In this document: positions 25,389 to 34,127 of the stretch, in pieces
How the letters are laid out: the number at the start of each line of letters is the position of its first letter
How positions within the stretch are numbered: position 1 is the stretch's first letter
DNA from: CAVTWS01 sp963738445
GTDB taxonomy: Bacteria > Actinomycetota > Acidimicrobiia > Acidimicrobiales > SHLQ01
DNA length: 64,000 nt
Direction: 5' to 3'
Assembly (NCBI GenBank): GCA_963738445.1
Contig: CAVTWS010000015.1
Coordinates: 124,001 to 188,000 of the forward strand
The notes under the pieces: generated by a model
Seen by the model: only the letters and a program-made list of their open reading frames with translations
What the model was told of the DNA's origin: nothing
Databases searched by the model: none
Translations under genes and position numbers: made by a program

Positions 25389-26535
25389 CCGCCACGTTGA
25401 CGTAGTCGGCCGGGGGTACGGGCCGGATGCGACCGACGCGGTCGAGCACGGCGTTGAGGGCGACCCGAGCCTCCAGACGGGCCAGACTGGCTCCGGGACA
25501 CACGTGCGGGCCGCCGCCGAACCCGAGGTGGCTGCGGGGATCGGGCCGGTCCAGGCGGAACTCGTGAGGCTCGTCGAACAGGGATTCGTCACGGTTGGCC
25601 GAGAAGATGCCGAACGCCACCTTGTCACCCGGCGAGATGTCCTCGCCTTCGACGGTGACCGCCTGATGGCAGGTTCGCATCAGGAACCACACCGGCGGGT
25701 CGAGCCGGAGGGATTCCTCCACTGCCCGGTCGACGAGGGACCGATCGGCGGCCAACCGGTCGTGGAGCTCGGGGTCGTGCGCCAACCGCCACAACAGGTT
25801 GGCGATCAGGTGGCGGGTGGTCTCGTTGCCGGAGATGAACAGGAACACGAGTTGGGTGCGGGCCTCGGTGTCGGTCAGGCGGCGCCCGTCGATCTCGGTG
25901 GCCAGGAGCCGGGTGATGAAGTCGTCCCGGGGTTCGGCTCGTCGGGAGGCGATCAGGTTGTCGACGTAGTCGGTGAACTCGGGATGGGCGCCGGCGAGGC
26001 CTTCGCCGCGTTCGTTGCGGTTCTCGACCGGCCAGGTGCCGGTGACCACCTCGTCCGACCACCCGGCCCAGCGGCGGAAGTCCTCGCGGGGCGCTCCGAG
26101 GAGCTCGGCGATCACGTTGTTGGGCACGGGCATCACGAACTCCGACACGAGATCGACCGGGCCGCTGCGAGCAAGCAGATCGTCGAGGAGTTCATGGCAC
26201 AGGTCGTGACAGAACGGCTCGATGCGTCCGATGCGGTGCTGGGCGATCGCGGAGTTGATGATCCGGCGGATCTGGCCGTGCCGGGGTTCGGGGATCTCGC
26301 TGACGAGCTGCTCCTCGTCGGGGACGACGACGCCCGGGGCGCGGAAGCTGGCCACGAACGTCTCGACGTCCTTGGCCGCCGAAACCACATCGGCGTGACG
26401 GGCCAGGAACCAGGCTCCCGACGGCGTCCGGGTGACGGGGCACCCGGCCCGAAGCTGCACGAGCTCCGGGGCGTCGCCGGGCAGGGTCCACGGATCGGCC
26501 GGTGGCGGAGCGGCGGGCTGATCGGCGGTGGTCAT
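25333..26535 (-). CDS. cytochrome P450
   Basis: A protein of 400 residues from ATG 26535; the longer frame to 26589 lacks a ribosome site. The I-helix 'FLFISGNETTRHLIANLL', K-helix 'EESLRL' (ExxR) and heme-binding loop 'FGGGPHVCPGASLARLE' with the axial Cys are all present. The protein is soluble and of usual bacterial length. It resembles actinobacterial class I P450s that hydroxylate steroids, terpenes or polyketides, needing ferredoxin and reductase from elsewhere. The 56-bp tail-to-tail overlap with the transporter gene is unusual but both frames look genuine. Confidence 0.9.
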   Translation of the reverse strand: MTTADQPAAPPPADPWTLPGDAPELVQLRAGCPVTRTPSGAWFLARHADVVSAAKDVETFVASFRAPGVVVPDEEQLVSEIPEPRHGQIRRIINSAIAQHRIGRIEPFCHDLCHELLDDLLARSGPVDLVSEFVMPVPNNVIAELLGAPREDFRRWAGWSDEVVTGTWPVENRNERGEGLAGAHPEFTDYVDNLIASRRAEPRDDFITRLLATEIDGRRLTDTEARTQLVFLFISGNETTRHLIANLLWRLAHDPELHDRLAADRSLVDRAVEESLRLDPPVWFLMRTCHQAVTVEGEDISPGDKVAFGIFSANRDESLFDEPHEFRLDRPDPRSHLGFGGGPHVCPGASLARLEARVALNAVLDRVGRIRPVPPADYVNVAVMWAHGPSRLEARIEARV

Positions 26536-26563
26536 GGGGCCCCCTCGGTCGTGTGAGCGGAGG

Positions 26564-27823
26564 CTAGACGACGGGCGCGACCGGCTCACGGGCCTGGCGG
26601 ATGTCGTAGCGGCGGAACTCCGGCCACAGCTTGGCCAGGAGCAGGATCCCGACCACGCATGCCACGCCGCCGCTGGCGATGGAGATCTCCGTGCTGGTGA
26701 GCTCGGCCACCAGGCCGGCTTCGGCGTCGCCGAGGGCGGGGCCGGCCGCCCACACCGCCATGCCCATGCCCATGAGCCGACCCATCATGTCCGGCGGGGT
26801 GCCGGTCTGGAGGATCGACATTCGGAAGACGCCGCTGATGGAATCACCGGCGCCGGCGACGGCGAGGGCCAGGAAGCTCAGCCAGAACGGGCCGGTGATC
26901 GAGAAGGCGGCGATCGCCACTCCCCACACCGACACGGCGCCGATGACGCCCAGGCCGTGGCGATGGACGCGCCTCGTCCAGCCGCTGAACAGGCCGGCGA
27001 GCAACATGCCCGCGGGCACAGCTGCGTACAAGAAGCCCTTGGTGATGTCGTTGTCGCCGTATCGCTCGGCGGCCACGGCGGGCAGTAGTGCCGACGGGAA
27101 GCCGAACACCATGGCGATGGTGTCAGCGAGGAAGGATGCCTGGAGCGGTTTGCGGCGCCGCAGGAACCCGAGGCCCTCCCGGATCATCCGGAGGGGCGGC
27201 AGCGAGCGTGGCGGGGGTGTGGGGAGGGCGCCGGCCCGCAGGATCAACACCAGGCCCACTCCGTAGCTCACCGCATCGATCAGGTAGGTCCACTCCGTGC
27301 CGGGACCGGCGATGAGCAGGCCGGCGAGCCCGGGTCCGCCCACGAAGGCCAACTGGAATCCGACCTGATCGAGCGCCGCGGCGGCGGGGATCAGCTCGGG
27401 CCGCACCAGGAGCGGGGTGATCGACATCCGGGCCGGGCTGCTCAGCGCCTGCGAGCAGCCGAGCAGGGTGGCCACGACGAAGATCGGCCACACCCGCGGT
27501 TGGTCGCTCGATGCGTTGACCCACAGGGCGGCCGCGCACAGCGCGCCGGCCGATGCCGACGACACCATGATGCGGCGGCGGGGAACGCGGTCGGCCAACA
27601 CGCCGCCGTAGAGCGACAGCAGGAGGTACGGAAGCCCGGCGCACAAACCGAGCAGCCCGGTCTGGCCCTTGGAACCGGTGAGGTCGAACACCTGGATCGC
27701 CATGGCGACGGCGGTGAGCCGGGACCCGACCGCGGACAACGCACCTGCGGTCCACAGTCTCCGCAACGTGGGCGATTCGCGAAACGGGCTCAGATCGATG
27801 GTGTGATCGCGGACCCGGGACAC
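26564..27823 (-). CDS. MFS transporter (EntS/DHA3-like)
   Basis: A protein of 419 residues from GTG 27823, with about twelve hydrophobic segments. The loop 'GGVLADRVPRRRIMV' between helices 2 and 3 is the MFS motif A (G-x3-D-R-x-x-R-R). The second half has 'LFSGWTRRVHRHGLGVIGAV'. Overall arrangement resembles the enterobactin exporter EntS and DHA3-type drug or siderophore exporters. Probably exports a small molecule with proton exchange. It lies 28 bp upstream of the P450 gene on the same strand, so the two may be co-expressed. Confidence 0.82.
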   Translation of the reverse strand: MSRVRDHTIDLSPFRESPTLRRLWTAGALSAVGSRLTAVAMAIQVFDLTGSKGQTGLLGLCAGLPYLLLSLYGGVLADRVPRRRIMVSSASAGALCAAALWVNASSDQPRVWPIFVVATLLGCSQALSSPARMSITPLLVRPELIPAAAALDQVGFQLAFVGGPGLAGLLIAGPGTEWTYLIDAVSYGVGLVLILRAGALPTPPPRSLPPLRMIREGLGFLRRRKPLQASFLADTIAMVFGFPSALLPAVAAERYGDNDITKGFLYAAVPAGMLLAGLFSGWTRRVHRHGLGVIGAVSVWGVAIAAFSITGPFWLSFLALAVAGAGDSISGVFRMSILQTGTPPDMMGRLMGMGMAVWAAGPALGDAEAGLVAELTSTEISIASGGVACVVGILLLAKLWPEFRRYDIRQAREPVAPVV

Positions 27824-27942
27824 CGCAGCATCATGGCCGCGACGAATCGCGTCCGGCGAACGTCGCCCCCTCTTGCCCTCGACGGTGTGGCCGATCGAGA
27901 CTGCGGGATCGACCGAGGTCGGGGAAGGGGGATTTGATCACG

Positions 27943-29043
27943 GTGAAGGCATGGCGCGTGCAACGTCATGGACGGCCGTCGACGGCCCTGGATCTCGACG
28001 AGGTCGAGCGCCCCGAGCCCGGTCCCGGTGAGGTCGTGGTCCGGGCCCACAGCTCCGCGCTCAACTACAACGAGATCGACGGATGCCACGGCCGTTACAT
28101 CACGATCGATCCGCCGCTTCCCTACACCCTCGGGATGGAGGTGCTGGGCACGGTCACCGCGGCCGGCGTCGGGGGCGAATCCTGGCTCGGCCGACGGGTC
28201 GTGGCCACCGGGAAGGGGGCCACCGGCGCGTACGCCGAGTACGTGGTCGCCCCGCTCGACATGGTGTTCGACGCCCCGCCGACCCTCGACGACGTTGCGG
28301 GTGCCGCGTTCTTCTTCCCCTTCCACCTGGCCTGGTTGGGCCTGCACGAGCGGGGTCGTCTCTCGTTTGGGGAGACGGTGCTCGTCCACGCCGGCGCCGG
28401 GGGCGTGAGCTCGGCGGCGATCCAGCTCGCCCGCGCCGCCGGAGCCCGGGTCCTGGCCACGGCTGGAGGCCCGGAGAAGGTGGCGTTCTGTCGATCGCTC
28501 GGCGCCGAGGGCATCGACTACCGAGCCGACGACTTCGTGGCGTCGGTGGCCGAGCTCACGGACGGGCGCGGGGTCGACCTCGTCTTCGACACCGTCGGCG
28601 GTGATGTCGCCGTGCAGTCCGTGGCGGCCCTCGCCCGGAACGGTCGGCTCATGATGATCGGGTTCGCCGGGGGCATCGAGGCCGAGGACCAACCGATGAT
28701 GCCGCCCCGAGCGCTGATGTTCGGCAACGTGTCGATCGGGGGCGTGCTGCTGTCCTACAGCAACCACGCCGAAATGGCCCGGGAGCACGCCGGGTACAAC
28801 GTCGTGCCGCGCTCGGTCGGCGAGACCATCCATGCCGAGCTGCTGACGATGATCGAACAGGGCTCGATCGCCCCGATCGTGGGTCGGGTGGTCGACTTCG
28901 CCGAGCTCCCGCAGGCGCTGGAGGACATGGAGGATCGACGCACGATCGGCCGGGTCGTGGTCGTCCATCCGGACGTGGCCGACATCTCCGGTTCGGCGAA
29001 CCTCGGCCGGTCCGGGTCGACGAGCGCCGAGGAGGCCAGCTGA
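27943..29043 (+). CDS. zinc-free MDR/quinone oxidoreductase-like NADPH reductase
   Basis: About 366 residues from GTG 27943, with AAGGGGG 11 nt upstream; TTG 27934 is in frame but almost touches the SD. GroES-like N-terminal half, then Rossmann fold 'ETVLVHAGAGGVSSAAIQLA' and 'VDLVFDTVGGDVAVQSVAAL', typical of NADPH:quinone oxidoreductase-type MDR enzymes. Catalytic-zinc ligands are not evident. Reduces quinones or alpha,beta-unsaturated carbonyls, possibly an acyl-CoA. Its TGA shares one base with the ATG of the acyl-CoA ligase, so the two act in one pathway. Confidence 0.82.
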   Translation: MKAWRVQRHGRPSTALDLDEVERPEPGPGEVVVRAHSSALNYNEIDGCHGRYITIDPPLPYTLGMEVLGTVTAAGVGGESWLGRRVVATGKGATGAYAEYVVAPLDMVFDAPPTLDDVAGAAFFFPFHLAWLGLHERGRLSFGETVLVHAGAGGVSSAAIQLARAAGARVLATAGGPEKVAFCRSLGAEGIDYRADDFVASVAELTDGRGVDLVFDTVGGDVAVQSVAALARNGRLMMIGFAGGIEAEDQPMMPPRALMFGNVSIGGVLLSYSNHAEMAREHAGYNVVPRSVGETIHAELLTMIEQGSIAPIVGRVVDFAELPQALEDMEDRRTIGRVVVVHPDVADISGSANLGRSGSTSAEEAS

Positions 29044-30521
29044 TGAGCAGTGGCGCGGTGTCCTACGGAGAGCGGGTGCGCCGGCTCGCCCGCCAGCACC
29101 CCGACGACCGGGCGCTGCTGTTCGCCGCGCGCAACGGGCGCGACATCGCCCTGAGCTGGTCCGAGCTCGACCAGCGGTCCAACCAGGTGGCCCGGCTGCT
29201 GACCGCGAGCGGGCTCGGTTTCGACGACCTGGTCGTCGTCGGTTTGCCCAACTCGGTCGAGCACGTGCTCGTCACTTTCGGCGCCTGGAAGATCGGGGCG
29301 TGCGTGCTGCCGTTGCGATGGGATCTGCCGGACTGGGAGCGCGAGAAGCTGCTCGAACTGGCCGAACCGCGGCTGTGCGTGGCGGATTGGACGGACTCGT
29401 CGCATCGAAACCTCACCGCGTCGGACATCGCCGGCAGCACCGGTCTCGACGCTGGCGACCTCCCCGATGTCACCCCGCCCCGCTCGGGGGGCATCGCTTC
29501 GTCCGGGTCCACCGGCCGGCCCAAGATCATCGTGAACCCGCAACCGGGCGAGATCGATGTCGACACCATCGTCAGCATGACGGGGGTCGACTCCAAGCTC
29601 CAGCTCATCCCGGCGCCGCTCTACCACACCAACGGCTTCTCGATGTTCCGCACGATGCTGCTCGATGAACCCGTCCTGCTGATGGAGAAGTTCGACGCCG
29701 AACGGTTCATCGGGCTGGTGGAGCGCTACCGGGTGAACATGTTCATCGCGGTGCCGACCATGCTGTCGCGCCTGGCCCGTCTGCCGGGGATCGATGAGCG
29801 GGACTGGTCCTCCGTCCTGGCGGTGCAGCAGGGCGGCGCCCCGATACCGGACTGGCTCGTGGAGCGCTGGGTGAACCTGGTCGGCCCGGAACGTTTCTTC
29901 ATGTCCTACGGTTCGACCGAGCGGGTCGGGTTGTGCGTCATCCGCGGTGACCAGTGGCTGCTGCACCGCGGCTCCGTCGGACCCGGCCATGACCTCACCG
30001 AGATCCGCATCGTGGGCACCGACGGGCAGATCCTGCCGGTCGGCGAGGTGGGCGAGATCTTCATGCGCAAGATCGATCCCCTGGGCCCGGCGTTCGAGTA
30101 CGTCGGCTCGAGCCCCCCGCCGGCGACCGACGACGGCTTCACCTCCATCGGTGACCTCGGTTGGCTCGATGCCGACGACTACCTCTACGTCGCCGACCGG
30201 AGGGTGGACCTGATCCTGTCGGGCGGCGCCAACGTGTATCCCGCCGAGGTCGAGGCCGCCCTGTCCGAACACCCCGCCGTGGGTGATGTCGTGGTGGTCG
30301 GCGTGCCCGACGACGATTGGGGTCAGCGCGTCCACGCCGTGGTGGAGCCCGACCCGACCGTCGTCCCGGCACCGACCTCCGCCGAGTTGATCGCCTGGTG
30401 CCGGGACCGATTGGCCGCCTACAAGTGTCCCAAATCTGTCGATCTGGTCGACCGACTGCCGCGCACCGAAGCGGGGAAGCTCAACCGGCAACGGGTGGCC
30501 GAAGGCCTCGCCGCCGGCTGA
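29043..30521 (+). CDS. class I adenylate-forming acyl-CoA ligase
   Basis: A 492-residue AMP-binding enzyme. The ATP loop 'SGGIASSGSTGRPKIIVNP' is slightly divergent from the usual (S/T)(S/T)G(S/T)TGxPK. 'FMSYGSTERVGLCVI' corresponds to motif A5, 'YLYVADRRVDLILSGGANV' to A7-A8, and the C-terminal 'LPRTEAGKLNRQRVAEGL' holds the catalytic Lys (A10). It activates a carboxylic acid to acyl-AMP and then usually acyl-CoA. Overlaps the preceding reductase gene by one base. The acid substrate is unknown. Confidence 0.85.
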   Translation: MSSGAVSYGERVRRLARQHPDDRALLFAARNGRDIALSWSELDQRSNQVARLLTASGLGFDDLVVVGLPNSVEHVLVTFGAWKIGACVLPLRWDLPDWEREKLLELAEPRLCVADWTDSSHRNLTASDIAGSTGLDAGDLPDVTPPRSGGIASSGSTGRPKIIVNPQPGEIDVDTIVSMTGVDSKLQLIPAPLYHTNGFSMFRTMLLDEPVLLMEKFDAERFIGLVERYRVNMFIAVPTMLSRLARLPGIDERDWSSVLAVQQGGAPIPDWLVERWVNLVGPERFFMSYGSTERVGLCVIRGDQWLLHRGSVGPGHDLTEIRIVGTDGQILPVGEVGEIFMRKIDPLGPAFEYVGSSPPPATDDGFTSIGDLGWLDADDYLYVADRRVDLILSGGANVYPAEVEAALSEHPAVGDVVVVGVPDDDWGQRVHAVVEPDPTVVPAPTSAELIAWCRDRLAAYKCPKSVDLVDRLPRTEAGKLNRQRVAEGLAAG

Positions 30522-30603
30522 GCCATCGTCGCGGCCGGCGCCGGAGGCGCGGACCGCCGGTCGTGCCCGCCGGAGAAGCATTCGGGTCCGCTACCGTACG
30601 CCG

Positions 30604-30972
30604 ATGCCCAAGCCTCAGGTCTCCATCCCGCCCACCGATCCTCCGGCTGATCTCGTCATCGAGGACATCGCCCTCGGCGCGGGTGACGAAGCGGTGGCGG
30701 GCTACCCGGTGCACGTCCACTACGTGGGCGTGGCCTGGTCCACGGGTCAGGAGTTCGACTCGTCGTGGGGTCGGGGCGAGCAGTTCAGCTTCGGGCTGGG
30801 CGCCGGCCAGGTGATCTCGGGCTGGGATCAGGGCGTGGCCGGGATGAAGGTCGGAGGCCAACGGCGCCTCACGATCCCACCGCACCTGGGGTACGGAGCC
30901 CGGGGGGCCGGCGGCGTCATCAAGGGCGGCGAGACCCTGGTCTTCGTGGTCGACCTGCTCGGCGTGGGCTGA
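30604..30972 (+). CDS. FKBP-type peptidyl-prolyl cis-trans isomerase
   Basis: A compact 122-residue cytoplasmic FKBP. 'VHVHYVGVAWSTGQEFDSSW' begins the domain, then 'GAGQVISGWDQGVAGMKVGG', 'QRRLTIPPHLGYGARGAGG' and 'IKGGETLVFVVDLLGVG'. These include the conserved active-site Tyr, Phe, Asp, Trp and Tyr residues of the family. Catalyses proline isomerisation during folding. No signal peptide and no extra domain. Confidence 0.9.
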   Translation: MPKPQVSIPPTDPPADLVIEDIALGAGDEAVAGYPVHVHYVGVAWSTGQEFDSSWGRGEQFSFGLGAGQVISGWDQGVAGMKVGGQRRLTIPPHLGYGARGAGGVIKGGETLVFVVDLLGVG

Positions 30973-31023
30973 CCACCGCACCTTCTTCGTGCCTTTCGGC
31001 CCGCAATACGGCACAATCTGCCG

Positions 31024-31746
31024 ATGACGGTCATCGTGATCAGCCTCATCCCCACGGTCCTCGCCCTGATCATCGCCATCGTGGTGATCACCAAGGTCCG
31101 CCGAAAGGTCAGCGGGCTCACGTCGATCCCGGGGCTCGGAGGTGCCGGCGGCCCGGGGTTCGGCCTGGCCGGGGGCGCCGACGAGGACAAGGCGGCGTTG
31201 GCCCAGCAGCTCTACGCCACCGGCCGCAAGGCCCGGGCCATGATCACCAACGTTCAGTCGACCGGTCTGATCATCAACCACCTCAACGTCCAGTGCGACG
31301 TCAGCTTTCAACTGACCCCGCTCGACGGCTCGCCGCCATTCACCGGACAGAAGCGCATGACGATCAACCAGACGGAGATGCCCCGTGTCGGCGACGTGTG
31401 GCCGGCGTGGATCGACCGATCCGACCCGTCCGTGTTCGCCGTGGGCAAACCCGACGGCGCCTCGCCGGAGCAGATACCGCTGTTTCGCGAGTTCGGCATC
31501 CCGCATCCGCTCGACTCGTCGGGCGCCGTGGCCGCACCGCCCACCTGGACCCCGCCGGTAGGTGCCGCGGCGAGCGGCATGGCCCCGCCGCCCCCACCGG
31601 GCCCCGCGCCCGCAGGCCCCCCCGCGGCGGACGCCGCCTCGACCTCCCGGGTGGCGGAGCTGGAGCGCCTGGCGAAGCTGCGCGACCAGGGTGTGTTGAC
31701 CGACGCCGAGTTCCAGATCGAGAAACAGCGGATCCTCGGATCGTGA
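31024..31746 (+). CDS. membrane-anchored SHOCT-domain protein
   Basis: A 240-residue protein. Residues 4-24 are a single N-terminal membrane helix ('VISLIPTVLALIIAIVVITK'). A cytoplasmic beta-rich domain follows ('GRKARAMITNVQSTGLIINH', 'VQCDVSFQLTPLDG'), then a Pro/Ala-rich linker and a C-terminal SHOCT motif ('LERLAKLRDQGVLTDAEFQ...KQRIL'). SHOCT modules are short helical oligomerisation or membrane-associated modules of unclear role. Function unknown. It sits 4 nt before the apbE start, so it may be co-transcribed. Confidence 0.72.
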   Translation: MTVIVISLIPTVLALIIAIVVITKVRRKVSGLTSIPGLGGAGGPGFGLAGGADEDKAALAQQLYATGRKARAMITNVQSTGLIINHLNVQCDVSFQLTPLDGSPPFTGQKRMTINQTEMPRVGDVWPAWIDRSDPSVFAVGKPDGASPEQIPLFREFGIPHPLDSSGAVAAPPTWTPPVGAAASGMAPPPPPGPAPAGPPAADAASTSRVAELERLAKLRDQGVLTDAEFQIEKQRILGS

Positions 31747-31750
31747 ACGG

Positions 31751-32662
31751 GTGTCCGTCGCGATGACCGATCGTCATCGTGAGGTCGCCCGGTACGAACC
31801 GGTCATGGGCACGGTCGTCGAGATCCGCACGGAGGCCGCCGATCCCGAGGCGGCTCGGGCGGCCGAGACCGCGGCCATCGACGAGATGGACCGCCTCGAG
31901 CGCGTCCTGTCGGCGTACGACCCGAGCAGTGATCTGTGTCGCTGGCGAGCCGGTGAGGTGTTCGATCCGGCCCCGGAATTGCTCGGTCTCGTCGACCGAG
32001 CCGACGGGTGGCGGCGGGCCTCGGCGGGGGCGTTCCATCCGGCGGTCGGCGCACTCACCGGGCGGTGGCGTCAGGCCGAGCGGGACGGCGAGGTTCCTTC
32101 CGCTGACGAGTTGGCGGCCTTGGTCCGCGCCCTCGAGAGCTCGGGGCCCCGCACGCCTGACTACAACCTCGATGCGATGGCCAAGGGCTTCGTCGTCGAT
32201 GCCGGGCTGGCCGCCGCCGCCGTGGTGCCGGGCGTCCTGAGCGTCGTCGTCAACGCGGGCGGCGATCTCGTCCACACCGGCGACGGCTCGACGATCGTCG
32301 GTATCGAGAACCCGGCCCGACCGTACGACAACGAACCACCGCTGGTCCGGATCGAGCTGGCCCGTCGAGCGGTAGCGACGAGCGGACGGGCCCGGCGGGG
32401 CTTTCGGGTGAGCGGTCGCTGGTTCAGCCACGTGATCGACCCGCGGACCGGCTGGCCAGCTGACGCCCGAGCGTCGGTCAGCGTGATGGCACCGACCGCC
32501 GAGATCGCGGACGTCGTGGCCACCGTCGTCGGCGTGCTCGGTCCCGGTGACGGACTGGCCGTGGCGCAGGCGTGCGGCTACCCGGAACTTCCCTGCTTCG
32601 TGATCGATCTCGATGGCCGGACGTGGAGCAACGCGGCGTGGCGTTCGGTGATCGTCAGCTGA
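31751..32662 (+). CDS. apbE: FAD:protein FMN transferase (ApbE)
   Basis: 303 residues from GTG 31751; ATG 31763 is the alternative. 'YEPVMGTVVEIRTEAADPE', 'MDRLERVLSAYDPSSDLCRW', 'LDAMAKGFVVDAGLAAA', 'VVNAGGDLVHTG', and 'VIDPRTGWPADARASVSVMA' are the conserved ApbE blocks. Established function: Mg-dependent transfer of FMN from FAD to a Ser/Thr of a target protein on the outside of the membrane. No signal peptide is apparent, as in several ApbEs thought to work intracellularly or be exported otherwise. The convergent neighbours, a PepSY membrane protein and a DUF2271 lipoprotein with an SGAT motif, are the likely partners. Confidence 0.9.
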   Translation: MSVAMTDRHREVARYEPVMGTVVEIRTEAADPEAARAAETAAIDEMDRLERVLSAYDPSSDLCRWRAGEVFDPAPELLGLVDRADGWRRASAGAFHPAVGALTGRWRQAERDGEVPSADELAALVRALESSGPRTPDYNLDAMAKGFVVDAGLAAAAVVPGVLSVVVNAGGDLVHTGDGSTIVGIENPARPYDNEPPLVRIELARRAVATSGRARRGFRVSGRWFSHVIDPRTGWPADARASVSVMAPTAEIADVVATVVGVLGPGDGLAVAQACGYPELPCFVIDLDGRTWSNAAWRSVIVS

Positions 32663-32665
32663 TCG

Positions 32666-33268
32666 TCAGGTGACGACGAACCACATCAGCAGCACCAACA
32701 GGACTCCGCCGCCCGCGGCCAACGACAGCGCCGACGTGCGACGCTTCCGAAGGAAGAACTGCATGCACAGTCCGGTCAGCGAGATCAGGACCAACGCCGC
32801 GGCGGAGATGTCGATGACCCAACGCCAGAACGGCGCCGTGTCACGGCCTTTGTGGAGGTCGTTCATGACCGCCACGGCCCCCGACTGCTCGATGGAGAGG
32901 TCGAAGGAGCCGCTCGAGGTGTCGAAGAACAGGTCCGCCGAGTAACCCGGATTGCGGTAGGTGATGGCGCCGTCGGTGCCCACGATGTCGTGGCTGGTCA
33001 CCGTTCCGCCGACGTCGAACTCGGATCTCACATACTCGGAGATGGCCAGGAAGTCGACCTCGCCGTCGTCGACGATGTCGAACGGGAACGTGCCGTCGTG
33101 CGTCTCCGTGGTGGGGTCGTCGCCGAGGGTCCATCCGGGATGGTTCAGGGTGAGGCCGGTCACGCTGAAGAACAGCACGACCACGAGGCAGATCATGCTG
33201 GCGTAGACGTGGAGCCAGCGAGCCCAACTGTGGGTCTGGCGTTTGAGGGTCGCCGTGTCGACGCTCAT
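32666..33268 (-). CDS. PepSY-associated membrane protein
   Basis: A protein of 200 residues. An N-terminal amphipathic segment ('TLKRQTHSWARWLHVYASM') leads to the first membrane helix (about 20-42, 'ICLVVVLFFSVTGLTLNHPG'). An extracytoplasmic PepSY-like domain of about 100 residues follows, with 'YRNPGYSADLFFDTSSGSF', then 'LHKGRDTAPFWRWVIDIS', and two more helices to the end. PepSY membrane proteins occur in electron-transfer and iron-reduction systems together with ApbE and flavinylated proteins. Its start is 1 bp from the DUF2271 stop on the same strand, so they form a two-gene unit. It ends 3 bp from convergent apbE. Confidence 0.8.
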   Translation of the reverse strand: MSVDTATLKRQTHSWARWLHVYASMICLVVVLFFSVTGLTLNHPGWTLGDDPTTETHDGTFPFDIVDDGEVDFLAISEYVRSEFDVGGTVTSHDIVGTDGAITYRNPGYSADLFFDTSSGSFDLSIEQSGAVAVMNDLHKGRDTAPFWRWVIDISAAALVLISLTGLCMQFFLRKRRTSALSLAAGGGVLLVLLMWFVVT

Positions 33269-33269
33269 C

Positions 33270-34004
33270 TCACGCCACCAGTCGGATTGCGGCGGCGGTC
33301 AGTTCGTCACTGGGGTCGAGCTCGAGTTCGAACGATTCGCCGGTGATGCTCACCGGGCCGACGATGATCTCGTAGGGGCCGTGCTCGCGGGCGGCCTCGA
33401 TGGTGACCACGTAGTCGCCCAACGCCACGGGCGCCCCGTCGAGATCGCTGCCGTCCCAGGTCAGCGAGTAGGAGCCCGCCGACCGGGTGGCGCCGCTGAC
33501 GGATCCGGCGGCATCGGTGCCACCGAGGTCGGTGAAGCGACTTAGATGCTCGAGGTATCGTTCGTTGCGGCCGCTCTGATACCAGAGGCCGAGCACCTTC
33601 ACGAGGTCGCCGGCCTGATCCTCGACCCAGACGGCGATGTACGGGTTGCGGACCCGGCCGCCGCTGTCCGACGGCTCGAAGGTGAAGTCGACCACCATCT
33701 CCCCGCCGGCCGGGAAGGTGCCGGCGCTCGAAGAGGTGGTCGTGTCGGGGGCCTGACCTGTCGTCTCGGGAGACTGACCTGTCGTCACGGGAGACGGGGC
33801 GGCCGTACCGGGAGACCCGGTCCCGCCGGTGGTCGTGCCGGAGGCGAACACCTCGGCATCGCTCTTGGCACACGCCAGCCCCGGCACCATGATGACGGCC
33901 CCGGCGAGTAGGCCCGACCGGCGGAGAAAGGCGCGGCGAGAAACGTCTTCGAGGCGCGACCTCTCGGGGCGTGCGGTGTCGAGGCGCGATGTCGGGGGCT
34001 TCAC
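33270..34004 (-). CDS. DUF2271 lipoprotein with Tat signal and candidate flavinylation site
   Basis: 244 residues from GTG 34004, with an AGGAG ribosome site. Residues about 22-46 form a twin-arginine signal ('SRRAFLRRSGLLAGA') ending in a lipobox-like 'GLAC' (Cys45), so it is probably exported folded and lipidated. A Thr/Pro/Ser linker with short repeats follows (60-98). The DUF2271 domain covers about 100-244: 'YIAVWVEDQAGDLVKVLGLW', 'YSLTWDGSDLDGAPV', 'IEAAREHGPY'. SGATRS at 170-175 matches the (S/T)GA(T/S) core of ApbE flavinylation sites, although the usual upstream Asp is replaced by Gly. I infer a surface flavoprotein receiving electrons through the PepSY protein. Confidence 0.8.
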   Translation of the reverse strand: MKPPTSRLDTARPERSRLEDVSRRAFLRRSGLLAGAVIMVPGLACAKSDAEVFASGTTTGGTGSPGTAAPSPVTTGQSPETTGQAPDTTTSSSAGTFPAGGEMVVDFTFEPSDSGGRVRNPYIAVWVEDQAGDLVKVLGLWYQSGRNERYLEHLSRFTDLGGTDAAGSVSGATRSAGSYSLTWDGSDLDGAPVALGDYVVTIEAAREHGPYEIIVGPVSITGESFELELDPSDELTAAAIRLVA

Positions 34005-34127
34005 CTGGAGATCTCCTCGGGCATGACGGCGTAGGCGTGTTCAGCCACGGTCGGGCTTCCGCGGCCGCACGCTACGGGCAGAAGCTGAGTGTTCCCTGAG
34101 AATCTGCTCCAGGTTGACGAGGTCAGC

